NCBI GenBank assembly: GCA_964402955.1 | Contig: CAYOEZ010000130.1 | Span: forward strand, 1-13,269 | Length of the DNA stretch: 13,269 nucleotides | Direction: 5' to 3' | From: CAYOEZ01 sp964402955 | GTDB lineage: Bacteria; Chloroflexota; DTOL01; DAOUCN01 | Shown: one piece after another, positions 5,069 through 12,239 of the stretch | Numbering within the stretch: the first letter of the stretch is position 1 | Layout: every line of letters begins with the position of its first letter | Made by a program: the position numbers and the translations under genes | The notes under the pieces: model-generated | The model's input: only the letters and a program-made list of their open reading frames with translations | The model's database searches: none | Told to the model about the DNA's origin: nothing

Positions 5069-5743
5069 CTACGCCGCCGCATCCTCCCCCGGCTCACCCT
5101 CTTCCTCCTCATCCCCCACGAAGTTCGATGGTGTCGTCTCATCGTCGTGCGCCAGCTCAGCAGAAACGCCCCCCAGGATGTCATTCAGGAATTGCTGGCT
5201 GATCTGGCTGTTCGCTGTCTTGTCCAGCCCAACAACAGCGATCGCCAGGTGCCCGGCGACGAGACCGACGGCCTCGGTCGACGGGAACAGGTCGCCCTCT
5301 TCGAGATTCTGGCGCAAATCGTGGAATAGAGTTTCGAGCGGCACCCCCTCGCGATCCATCATCAATATGGCCGTCTCCGCCAACTTCTCGTTCTCCGCCT
5401 TCTCGCCGGCGCTCACGTCGCCATAGCTATTGGCAAACAGCACGAGCGGAGACGCGCCATCCGGCTCTTCCATCATCTTGTCCACGTCCCACACCGCCCG
5501 GCAGCTCAGATCGGCGACGATCACCGAGACCGCCATCTCTCCTTCGAGTTGGCCCTCGATGGACGGGGCCAGTCCGTCGGCTACAGCCTGTACAAGATCG
5601 CTGGTGAGGTAGTACCCCATAGAGTTCTCCGAATTCCGCCAGATGCTGACGCGCAGGGCAACGCCGTTCACAATCGGCAGCCGGGCGCTAATTGCCCACG
5701 GTATTCCTGCCCAGACATCGAAGTCCCTCAGCAGGCGCTCCAT
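5069..5743 (-). CDS. Acidic protein of unknown function, third gene of the ATPase–PIN block
   Basis: I do not recognise this protein. The longest frame is 224 residues from ATG 5743–5741, overlapping the PIN-like gene by 56 bases, but that ATG has a purine stretch immediately against it and no spaced SD. A shorter form from ATG 5620–5618 (MGYYLTSDLVQAVADG…, 183 residues) has GGAG six bases upstream and is an equally good choice. The protein is soluble-looking with mixed helix/strand stretches such as GEMAVSVIVADLSCRAVWDV, LPxx-free hydrophobic VGLVAGHLAIAVVGLD, and a very acidic C-terminal tail (GDEEEEGEPGED). No signal peptide, membrane helix or catalytic motif is obvious. The overlap with the preceding gene indicates co-transcription with the ATPase and PIN genes. 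It could be a regulator, an inhibitor of the nuclease, or an unrelated passenger. Confidence 0.7.
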   Translation of the reverse strand: MERLLRDFDVWAGIPWAISARLPIVNGVALRVSIWRNSENSMGYYLTSDLVQAVADGLAPSIEGQLEGEMAVSVIVADLSCRAVWDVDKMMEEPDGASPLVLFANSYGDVSAGEKAENEKLAETAILMMDREGVPLETLFHDLRQNLEEGDLFPSTEAVGLVAGHLAIAVVGLDKTANSQISQQFLNDILGGVSAELAHDDETTPSNFVGDEEEEGEPGEDAAA

Positions 5744-6230
5744 CCTCTAGCCACTCAATTGCATTTTCGGACTGAGCACTTGGGTTAACCCAAGCGAGGT
5801 GACGTATCTCCCCCACCGACGCGGCGATGGCCTCGAAGAGGAGCCGTGCCGTATCATCCCTTGACAAGACAACCTGATCGAAGGCAAGGGCCGCTTCAAT
5901 CAAGTGACAATCCTTCTCGGCAGCATCAGCGTCAGTAGTAGTGGAGAAGGCAGCCCTGACCCGAGAGCGTAGTCGTCGATCCAGTGGCACGTCGTCGCGA
6001 ACCACCTTGCGGTGAGCAAACATCGATAAGAGCCACTGCTGTGAGAAAGCAGAACGATGTCGCCTCCACTCCTCAGCAATTACTCTCGTATAAACCAGGC
6101 GGTGGCAGATGCGCTTCACCGCCATCAGAAGATCGCGACACCTTGCCGATTCGGGAACACTGGCCTCTGGTCCTCCGGCCGACCGGGCTACGGACGCGTC
6201 GATGACTAGCCGTTTGGACAATGTGGCCAT
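5688..6230 (-). CDS. PIN-like domain protein (predicted ribonuclease)
   Basis: The 180-residue protein has the PIN order of acidic residues: D11 in LVIDASVARSAG, E53/E54 in RVIAEEWRRH, D107 in AEKDCHLIEAAL, and D125/D126 in VVLSRDDTARLLF. These are the positions that hold the divalent metal in PIN nucleases, which cut RNA. The protein is somewhat longer than VapC toxins and lacks their usual T/SxD third motif context, so it fits the broader PIN-like group found beside ATPases. Its ATG (6230–6228) comes one base after the ATPase stop, so translation is almost certainly coupled. The last ~20 residues overlap the next gene and look unconserved. By context it is the likely effector of a two- or three-gene module. 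Identification rests on motif spacing, not a search. Confidence 0.7.
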   Translation of the reverse strand: MATLSKRLVIDASVARSAGGPEASVPESARCRDLLMAVKRICHRLVYTRVIAEEWRRHRSAFSQQWLLSMFAHRKVVRDDVPLDRRLRSRVRAAFSTTTDADAAEKDCHLIEAALAFDQVVLSRDDTARLLFEAIAASVGEIRHLAWVNPSAQSENAIEWLEDGAPAEGLRCLGRNTVGN

Positions 6231-6231
6231 A

Positions 6232-7557
6232 TCAGTTCATCCCCAGATGCTTCTCAGCCGCTGTCAGGTAGCGAGCCTGCGTCTCCATACTGACGTCCCC
6301 GAAGTCCTCGGGCCACTCACCAAACGCGCCTGCCTGATCCAGATCAGCGCTCTTGACCTCTGTCGACCCGTCTTGCCTCCTCTGGAACCAGTGAAGCTTC
6401 ACCAACTCAGGCGCAAGTTGCCCTTCAGCAACAAGGGACTGGATCCCAAGTAGTAGTAGGCTGCTATGCGTTTCTGCGACGACGCGCACGCCTCGTTTCG
6501 CAGCATCCGCCAGAACCTCAGCCAGAACCGACTGGGCACGCGGGTGGAGATGAAGCTCGGGTTGCTCGAGGTAGACAAGTTGGCCAGGGCGCGCAGCTAG
6601 TAGCGCCACGAGCACGGGCAGCGTTTGTGACACTCCCAGCCCAACGTCAGCTACGTTGACGACATCCGCTGCACCTCCTCGGGCCGACCGGGAAAGCCTA
6701 CCTACTTGGAGCTCCACTTGGGTATCATTGATCCTCGTTGCTTGAACTTTCCACGTCAAACCCAACCGCTGCAACGACTTTCCCAGAAGAATGAGCCTGT
6801 CATCATTATTCAATTGCCACTGTGAGATCACACTCGCAGCATAGTCCTGGAATTGCCCGGGAAAAGCATCACCTACCGCGCTGACAGGATAAGAGCGCAG
6901 CGGGTTGCCTCTCAATCCCGGAAGATGTATGATCTCTCGGATCAATTTCGGAAATGCTCCGCTTAGGCCCACACCAAATGCTGGCAAGTCACGCAATTGG
7001 ACTGACAGATCGAGAAAACAGCGATCACGCGTGACATCAAAAGTAGTCGGCATCGCCTTCGCTGAGGCCATCAGGTTACTATAACGCTGGGCAACTGCGG
7101 CAGTCAGTTCTGCGCCAGACATCCCAATAGCGAACGTGTCTACCACACCCTTGCTGCCGACCGACATGCTGCGGATCTCGATACCCTTCTTTGGCTGCCA
7201 CGCAAAAAACATCATGAGCAAATCAGAATATCCTACCGTAACAGATGTGCTGAACAGCGCGGGCCTACCATCGCGCTTGACGCACGAGATGAACTGATCA
7301 GCGGATGTGAACCTCACATTTGGCCCATCCAAGAGAAGAGGCCCCGGGTCGTACGGCGCTTCCAGTGTCTGCTTGAGCATGAGTAGGAGCTGCATCATGC
7401 TAGACTTGCCGGAACTGTTGGCTCCGGCCAGCAGGGTGAGTGGCCTTATCTCAATACTGGTAAGGTCACAGACCGATTTGTAGCCACTGACGCCAATCCC
7501 AGTGATACCTTGAGAGAGCTGAAACATCTGTTTGCCAGTCAATAGACTTGGTGCCAT
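6232..7557 (-). CDS. AAA/ABC-type ATPase with DUF3696-like C-terminus (OLD/RecF-like superfamily)
   Basis: The 441-residue protein starts at ATG 7557–7555 with GGGAGGG about 7 bases upstream. Walker A is GANSSGKSS (45–53) after an N-terminal strand IGVSGYKSVCDLTSIEIRPLTLLA. An ABC-signature-like DVGLGVSQTLPVL lies before Walker B, VYLEQPELHLHP (328–339), and the H-switch is VVAETHSS (359–366). The C-terminal GEWPEDFGD resembles the DUF3696 ending. Such single-gene SMC/RecF-like ATPases occur repeatedly as sensor or motor subunits of antiphage systems paired with a nuclease. Here the partner is the PIN-like gene one base downstream. The coding sequence is less G/C-rich than the flanking housekeeping genes in places (28 G+C of 60 at 6781–6840 by hand count), hinting at separate ancestry. 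It begins 74 bases after the membrane protein gene upstream. Confidence 0.88.
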   Translation of the reverse strand: MAPSLLTGKQMFQLSQGITGIGVSGYKSVCDLTSIEIRPLTLLAGANSSGKSSMMQLLLMLKQTLEAPYDPGPLLLDGPNVRFTSADQFISCVKRDGRPALFSTSVTVGYSDLLMMFFAWQPKKGIEIRSMSVGSKGVVDTFAIGMSGAELTAAVAQRYSNLMASAKAMPTTFDVTRDRCFLDLSVQLRDLPAFGVGLSGAFPKLIREIIHLPGLRGNPLRSYPVSAVGDAFPGQFQDYAASVISQWQLNNDDRLILLGKSLQRLGLTWKVQATRINDTQVELQVGRLSRSARGGAADVVNVADVGLGVSQTLPVLVALLAARPGQLVYLEQPELHLHPRAQSVLAEVLADAAKRGVRVVAETHSSLLLLGIQSLVAEGQLAPELVKLHWFQRRQDGSTEVKSADLDQAGAFGEWPEDFGDVSMETQARYLTAAEKHLGMN

Positions 7558-7631
7558 CGATCATCCCTCCCATCGTCACGCTGCAACGCCGCCTGCCAGT
7601 CCGTACTTCTCTCTATCTAGACTTCAATCGA

Positions 7632-8597
7632 TCAAGGCCCCAATCTGGTTTCCGATCCCTGCTGAGACTCGTCCATGGTCGTCACCGGTTTCCACAGGAA
7701 CGCCAGCCCGCCCACCACCCAGTTCGTCACCTGGTGCAGCAGCACAAGCGTCGACAGAGCGACGGCAGACTCCGCGCCGTAGCCCATCATCGAAAACAGG
7801 ACAACGAAGGCCGCGTCGCGCGTGCCCACACCGCCCACCGTCACCGGCAGAATCGCAGCAATGCCGGCAATCGACGTCGCCGCCAGGAAGTACGCGATAG
7901 GCACGTTGAGTCCCAGAGCCGCAAAGAGCAGCCAACTGCGGAAGTAAGAGACGACAAAAGAGACAACCGTGATGGCAAACGACTGCACCAGCGCAGCGGG
8001 TGGCAGTACCAGGCTCTCCAGCGTGGTCTGCGCATCGCGCCCTTTGAGGAAACGGGCAGGAACCAGGAGCGTGATCACTTTCGCCAATGGGCCCTGCCAG
8101 CCACGCGACGAGAAGAGCACGAACAGCAGTACAATGGCGGCGACAAAGAGCACAATGATCGCTGTCTGTCCCTGCGGCACCTGGCCGAAGACAAAGATGC
8201 CCCACACCGCCAGCCCGCCAACGACGAGCAGATCGTACAGCCTGTCGACGACGACTGTCACCAGCGAGCGGCCAAGACTGTACCCGGCGCCGCGCAGATA
8301 GACAGCCTTGACGGCGTCGCCCGCCTGCCCCGGCGTGAGAAAGCCGGCTGCCTGGCCAACGGCATAGAGGCGCGAAGCCTCCAGCAGACTGATATTGATG
8401 CCCACGCTGCGCAGAAGCACCTGCCAGCGCCAGGCCTTCGTCGCCAGATGCGGAATCACCAAAATGATGGACAGCGCAACCAGGCCGAAGTTGGCTTTGG
8501 ACAGGGTGGACAGAATGTGCGGCACATCCACCACAAACAGGATGGCGACGAACAACGCCAGACCGAGCAGGCGGATCACCCAGCGAAAACGATGCAT
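7632..8597 (-). CDS. UPF0104/YbhN-like multi-spanning membrane protein (flippase-like, LPG synthase TM domain family)
   Basis: The 321-residue integral membrane protein has about eight hydrophobic segments (for example WVIRLLGLALFVAILFVV, GLVALSIILVIPHLA, TAIIVLFVAAIVLLFVLF and FLAATSIAGIAAILPVTVGG). Family marks are the AxRWQVLL region, GFLTPGQAGDAVKAVYLR, VVVDRLYDLLVV and LPVTVGGVGTRDAAFV, matching the transmembrane domain shared with lysyl-phosphatidylglycerol synthase (MprF) and YbhN. These proteins are thought to move or modify lipids or polyprenyl carriers; the substrate is unknown. The start ATG 8597–8595 is chosen for AGGAAAG just upstream. A longer frame to 8678 reads through the palindromic repeat and is not credible. 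No catalytic MprF domain is attached. It follows gltX on the same strand with a hairpin between them. Confidence 0.85.
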   Translation of the reverse strand: MHRFRWVIRLLGLALFVAILFVVDVPHILSTLSKANFGLVALSIILVIPHLATKAWRWQVLLRSVGINISLLEASRLYAVGQAAGFLTPGQAGDAVKAVYLRGAGYSLGRSLVTVVVDRLYDLLVVGGLAVWGIFVFGQVPQGQTAIIVLFVAAIVLLFVLFSSRGWQGPLAKVITLLVPARFLKGRDAQTTLESLVLPPAALVQSFAITVVSFVVSYFRSWLLFAALGLNVPIAYFLAATSIAGIAAILPVTVGGVGTRDAAFVVLFSMMGYGAESAVALSTLVLLHQVTNWVVGGLAFLWKPVTTMDESQQGSETRLGP

Positions 8598-8613
8598 TAT
8601 CTTTCCTGTCATG

Positions 8614-8684
8614 GCTTGTGGAGTGCGACGAATCCTTCCTATGTTGCTTGTGGAGTGCGACGAAAGGATTCGTCGCACTCCACA
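8614..8684. repeat. Direct plus inverted repeat with a perfect 16-bp hairpin between gltX and the membrane protein gene
   Basis: A 19-base unit beginning GCTTGTGGAGTGCGACG occurs at 8614–8632 and again at 8646–8664. The second copy pairs perfectly for 16 bp (8649–8664 with 8669–8684) around a 4-base loop AGGA. The hairpin lies 15 bases past the gltX stop. No U-run follows, so it looks like an interspersed palindrome that may double as a 3'-end or attenuation structure. Confidence 0.75.
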
Positions 8685-8698
8685 TCAATTCAACGGAA

Positions 8699-10183
8699 TC
8701 AGTTCCCCATTAGGTCGATTGCCTTCTGCACACGCGCCAGCGTCGCGGCGCGCCCCAGAATGGCCATACTCTCCACCAGCGGCGGAGTAATCGTCTTGCC
8801 GGTGACCGCAACCCGCAGTGTGCCGAAGAACTGGCCAAGCTTGAGGCCCAACTGCTCAGCCAGCGGGCGCAGCGCAGCTTCCATGCCGGCCGCCTCCCAT
8901 GTGTCCAGGCCGGTCAGCGCCTTGTACGCCGCAGCGAGCACGCCCTTCACGTTAGCCCCGGTCATGCCCTTTCCCACCAGCAGCGCACGGTCATACGTGA
9001 TCTCTTCGGTAAAGAAGAAATCGACCAGAGGCCAGATGTCGACCAGCCGCTTGATGCGCTCCTGCACCAGGGGTATGAAGCGCACTGCCAGCTTTTCCAC
9101 TTTGGCCGCCGGCCACACGTCCTCACCTGCGCCGCTCGCCCGCAGATCCTTCAGGATGAACGGCAGAGCGCGCCTGGTCAGGTCGTCCACGGCGATAGAG
9201 CGAATATAGTGGCCGTTCAGCCAATCCAGCTTCTCTGCGTTGAAGATCGACGGCGACGGGCTGACTCTCGCCAGCGAGAAGAACTCGATCAGTTGCTGCA
9301 AGGTGAAGATTTCGGTCTTGTCGTCATAGGACCAGCCCAGGAGCGCCATGAAGTTCTGCACCGCCTCGACCAGGTATCCCATGTCGCGATAGGCCAACAC
9401 CGACGTTGCGCCGTGACGCTTCGACAGCTTGGACTTGTCTGGCCCGAGTAGCATAGGCAGGTGGGCATAGATCGGCATATCCCAACCAAGCGCATTGTAG
9501 AGCAAAACGTGGCGCGGCACGCTGGGCAGCCATTCGTTGGCGCGCATGATGTGGCTGATCTCCATCAGGTGATCGTCCACAACATTGCCAAGGTGATAGG
9601 TTGGGAATCCGTCAGATTTCAGGAGCACCAGGTCGTCTTGCGTCGAGTTCTGCACCTCGATGTCCCCGTAGACAAGATCATGATAGCCTGTCACGCCGGC
9701 CAGCGGCATCTTGAAGCGCACAACGGGCCTCCCCTCGGCTTCCTTGTTAGCCCGCTCGGCAGGGGTCAAGTTGCGACAGTGCCGGTCGTAGCCGGGCGGC
9801 GCCTTGCGTGCTTGCTGCTCAGCGCGCATCTGCTCCAGCCGCTTCTCGCTGCAATAGCAGAGATATGCTGCGTCCTCTTCCACCAGCTTGCGGGCGTAGA
9901 ACTGGTAGATGTCGAGCCGCTGCGATTGGTAATAGGGCCCATAGCTCCCGCCAACGAGCGGGCCTTCGTCCCAATCCATGCTCAGCCAGCGCAAGCTCTC
10001 CAGGATCGACTCGGGCGCCGTCGGCACCAGTCGCTTCTGATCGGTGTCTTCGATGCGAACGATGAAGCTGCCCTTGTTATGTCGAGCGAACAGCCAGTTG
10101 AAGAAGGCTGTGTGGATGTTGCCGATGTGCGGCTCCCCGGTCGGGCTGGGAGCATAGCGCACGCGTACACGTTTCTCTGTCAT
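8699..10183 (-). CDS. gltX: Glutamyl-tRNA synthetase
   Basis: The 494-residue class I synthetase attaches glutamate to tRNA(Glu) in the cytoplasm. In lineages without GlnRS it also charges tRNA(Gln) for later amidation. The ATP site is formed by APSPTGEPHIGNIH (11–24, HIGH motif) and SKLSKR (251–256, KMSKS variant). A zinc knob is suggested by C109, C111, Y132 and C136. FPTYHLGNVVDDHLMEISHI and RANEW mark the catalytic core, and the C-terminal ~170 residues are the helical anticodon-binding region. Length is normal. The start ATG 10183–10181 has AGAGGA three to four bases upstream, slightly close but with no better option. It follows elp3 with its own promoter in the 105-base gap. Discriminating versus non-discriminating type cannot be judged by eye. 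Confidence 0.95.
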   Translation of the reverse strand: MTEKRVRVRYAPSPTGEPHIGNIHTAFFNWLFARHNKGSFIVRIEDTDQKRLVPTAPESILESLRWLSMDWDEGPLVGGSYGPYYQSQRLDIYQFYARKLVEEDAAYLCYCSEKRLEQMRAEQQARKAPPGYDRHCRNLTPAERANKEAEGRPVVRFKMPLAGVTGYHDLVYGDIEVQNSTQDDLVLLKSDGFPTYHLGNVVDDHLMEISHIMRANEWLPSVPRHVLLYNALGWDMPIYAHLPMLLGPDKSKLSKRHGATSVLAYRDMGYLVEAVQNFMALLGWSYDDKTEIFTLQQLIEFFSLARVSPSPSIFNAEKLDWLNGHYIRSIAVDDLTRRALPFILKDLRASGAGEDVWPAAKVEKLAVRFIPLVQERIKRLVDIWPLVDFFFTEEITYDRALLVGKGMTGANVKGVLAAAYKALTGLDTWEAAGMEAALRPLAEQLGLKLGQFFGTLRVAVTGKTITPPLVESMAILGRAATLARVQKAIDLMGN

Positions 10184-10204
10184 TCGTCCTCTTCCTCAGT
10201 AGAG

Positions 10205-10243
10205 AGTACCGAGTGCTGAGTGCTGAGCCAGTCCAGTACCGAG
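10205..10243. repeat. Short direct repeats in the gltX leader
   Basis: AGTACCGAG occurs at 10205–10213 and 10235–10243, enclosing two GTGCTGA-like units. On the minus strand this lies in the gltX 5' leader. It resembles CAGCACTCAG-type intergenic repeats; function unknown. Confidence 0.5.
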
Positions 10244-10246
10244 GCC

Positions 10247-10275
10247 ATTATAGCGGAGACGCTATCTTTTGGCAA
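10247..10275 (-). promoter_or_regulatory. Sigma-70-type promoter of gltX
   Basis: TTGCCA (10275–10270) and TATAAT (10252–10247) are 17 bases apart on the minus strand, in the gap between elp3 and gltX. The expected leader is about 57 bases. Confidence 0.65.
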
Positions 10276-10288
10276 TCGGCGTGGACAA

Positions 10289-11923
10289 TCAGATCGTCTT
10301 CACCATATACAGTCCCGCCGGCTCGAAGCCGCGCTGGCGGTAGTAGCCGCGCGTGCCTATGGCTGAGATGACGGCCAGCCGCTCATACCCATTCGTGTGC
10401 GCAATCGCTTCAGCGCGCTCGATCAGCCGCCGGCCCAGGCCGCGGTGCTGCGCCTCGCCCTCGCTGTCGCTGCCGATGTCCAGCGCCGGTCCATAGACGT
10501 GTACCTCGCGGATCATGGCGCAGCCACACAACTCAGGAAAGAGTTCTGCGCTCGCTTGCCGGTCGTGGGGCAGCGACAGGCGCAAGAAGGCCGCCAGATG
10601 GTCGTCAGACGAGACGAAGCTCAGGAAATGCTCCTCGGTCACGTCGGCGTCATAGATCAGATCGTCCAGGCGCAACTCGCCGGCTGTGCGCCTCACGCCA
10701 ATCTCACGGCAGCGAATGCACTGGCAATGCACGCCGCGCTCGTGCATCTGGCGTTGAATCGCCTGGCGCAGGTTCGATATCTGGTAGCCGGCCACGATCT
10801 GCTGGCTGGGGATGTCGCGAATAATGCGGCTCAGCCGGCAATAGCGCGGCACGAGTTCCTTGCACGCAGCGATCAGAGTGACCACCGTTTCTCGCTCGTA
10901 GGGGTAGTACGCTCCCCGCTCCCAATAGGCAAACAGCGCGGCGTTGCGCAACAACGCCGTCGGATAGATCTTCAATTCGTCGGGCCGGATGGCAGGGTCA
11001 TCCCACAGGAGGCGGAAATCCACCAGGTCCAGCTCCGGCGTCGCTCCTAGCAGGTTCGGCATCCAGTGCAGGTGCAGCTTGAAACCGGCCAGGCGCAGCA
11101 TGCGCACCGCCTTGCGCGTGTCTTCGACGCTATGGTCGCGCAAGTTCAGGGCCAGGATGCGATCGTCCAGGCTCTGCACGCCCATCTGCACCTTGGTCAC
11201 ACCCAGCCGGCGCAGGCGGCGCGCCTCGTCAGGGTTAACCCAATCTGGCCGCGTCTCGATCACCACGCCCACGCTGCGATGCTCGGCGGTCTCGTTGATC
11301 TGCTGCGCTTCTTCCAGGCTCGCCGACTCACAGCCATTCATGGCGTCGAAGCAGCGCTGTATGAACCACTCCTGGTAGTCATGCGCATACGCCGACCAGG
11401 TGCCGCCAAGGATAATCAGCTCGATCTTGTCCGTGCCGTGGCCGATGCGTATCAGGCTGCTGATCCGCCCTGCTACCTGCTGATACGGGTCAAAGTCGTT
11501 CTGGATGCCGCGCATTGCGCCCGGCTCGCCCGACAGATAGCTCTTGGGCATGCACTCTTCGCTAGGGCAGAAGAGGCAGCGGCCCGGGCAGGGGTAAGGC
11601 TTGGTCATCACCGCCACTGGCGCCACGCCGGACTGGGTGCGCATCGGCTTCATCTGCAGGCGGCGGTAAACCTCGCGCTCATAGGGCATTTGGCCCGAGG
11701 CGCACAGGGCGCGATAGGTGCGCACCAAGTGCTCCTTGGCGAAGACAGCCTTGCCGTCGCGCGGATACTGGCGCAGGATGGCGCCCAGCACATCGTCGTC
11801 AAAGCGCTCCGCCGCGCGCACAGCCTCGATGATCTTCACCAGCTCAGGATAGCGGGCGGCGTTGAATGTGAGGTGCTCTTCTTGCCAACGCTCCACGCGC
11901 TGGCGCTCGTGTTCGGTGTCCAT
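10289..11923 (-). CDS. elp3: Elp3: tRNA uridine-34 carboxymethyltransferase (radical SAM + GNAT)
   Basis: The 544-residue bacterial Elp3 builds the cm5 group at wobble uridine 34, using radical SAM chemistry and acetyl-CoA, and helps accurate decoding. The radical SAM domain holds the 4Fe-4S cysteines C112, C116 and C119 (CPGRCLFC), then IILGGTWSAY, GVVIETRPDWV, VTKVQMGVQSLDD and LHWMPNLLGATPE, all typical of Elp3. A second cysteine set, CQCIRC (near 408–413), fits the zinc site before the GNAT domain. The C-terminal GNAT domain shows HRGLGRRL (acetyl-CoA pyrophosphate loop) and GTRGYYRQRGFE. Elp3 is universal in eukaryotes and most archaea but patchy in bacteria; the studied Dehalococcoides enzyme is a precedent in Chloroflexota. 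Length is normal. The start ATG 11923–11921 lies just behind GGAAGA. Confidence 0.95.
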   Translation of the reverse strand: MDTEHERQRVERWQEEHLTFNAARYPELVKIIEAVRAAERFDDDVLGAILRQYPRDGKAVFAKEHLVRTYRALCASGQMPYEREVYRRLQMKPMRTQSGVAPVAVMTKPYPCPGRCLFCPSEECMPKSYLSGEPGAMRGIQNDFDPYQQVAGRISSLIRIGHGTDKIELIILGGTWSAYAHDYQEWFIQRCFDAMNGCESASLEEAQQINETAEHRSVGVVIETRPDWVNPDEARRLRRLGVTKVQMGVQSLDDRILALNLRDHSVEDTRKAVRMLRLAGFKLHLHWMPNLLGATPELDLVDFRLLWDDPAIRPDELKIYPTALLRNAALFAYWERGAYYPYERETVVTLIAACKELVPRYCRLSRIIRDIPSQQIVAGYQISNLRQAIQRQMHERGVHCQCIRCREIGVRRTAGELRLDDLIYDADVTEEHFLSFVSSDDHLAAFLRLSLPHDRQASAELFPELCGCAMIREVHVYGPALDIGSDSEGEAQHRGLGRRLIERAEAIAHTNGYERLAVISAIGTRGYYRQRGFEPAGLYMVKTI

Positions 11924-11940
11924 ATTCGTCTTCCGGGTGC

Positions 11941-11949
11941 ATTATACCA
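11941..11949 (-). promoter_or_regulatory. Extended −10 promoter element for elp3
   Basis: TGGTATAAT on the minus strand is a consensus −10 (11946–11941) with the TGn extension (11949–11947). No good −35 is seen at 17 bases. The predicted start near 11934 gives a very short leader of roughly 11 bases, just enough for the SD GGAAGA. Confidence 0.5.
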
Positions 11950-11975
11950 TACTCGCGGGAGATGACGCGAGGAAG

Positions 11976-12057
11976 GCCCCCCTGCCCCCCAACATTGGGG
12001 GGAGATCACCGTGCACAACCTGGCGTTGCTGTCTCCCCCAGGATTGGGGATGGGGGC
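11976..12057. repeat. G/C-run inverted repeat between elp3 and the nitroreductase
   Basis: Runs of C and G form two small hairpins (11985–12002, and about 12034–12048) that are imperfect inverted copies of one another: each ends in TTGGGG…AGA or its complement, with a 25-base spacer. It resembles CCCCCAAxxTTGGGGG-type interspersed palindromes. It occupies most of the 316-base divergent gap and could form one long stem or act as a two-way block between the diverging genes. Confidence 0.6.
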
Positions 12058-12072
12058 AAACGCCGGCGGGCA

Positions 12073-12101
12073 TTGACGCCAACTCGTGAGCATGGTATAA
12101 A
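12073..12101 (+). promoter_or_regulatory. Promoter upstream of the nitroreductase
   Basis: TTGACG (12073–12078) and TATAAA (12096–12101) are separated by 17 bases, and a TGG precedes the −10 (extended −10). The expected start near 12108 leaves a leader of about 130 bases before the GTG start. No riboswitch pattern is recognised in the leader. Confidence 0.6.
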
Positions 12102-12239
12102 ATGTATGTCCGTTACCAGCCGATGTGCTCTGCTGCTCATTGTGGCGTAGCTGAACGCGACCGCGGGACGTCATGCAGAGCTGGCTGAACTCACCCGGAG
12201 GATACCACCGTCCTCCACGAGATCCGAAGGGGAACCACT

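Noticed and set aside
8598..8678. Longer start for the membrane protein at 8678
   Set aside because: It would translate the palindromic repeat (SSHSTS…) ahead of the first membrane helix, while ATG 8597 has a proper SD and a normal family N-terminus.
7548..9209. A 553-codon open frame on the plus strand
   Set aside because: It lies opposite the membrane protein gene and gltX, both of which have clear motifs. Its translation is rich in Arg, Gln and His without any family pattern, as expected for an antisense frame in G/C-rich DNA.
11985..12057. Short repeats considered as a CRISPR fragment
   Set aside because: There are only two imperfect, inverted (not direct) units of unequal length with no regular spacer, and no cas gene is nearby.
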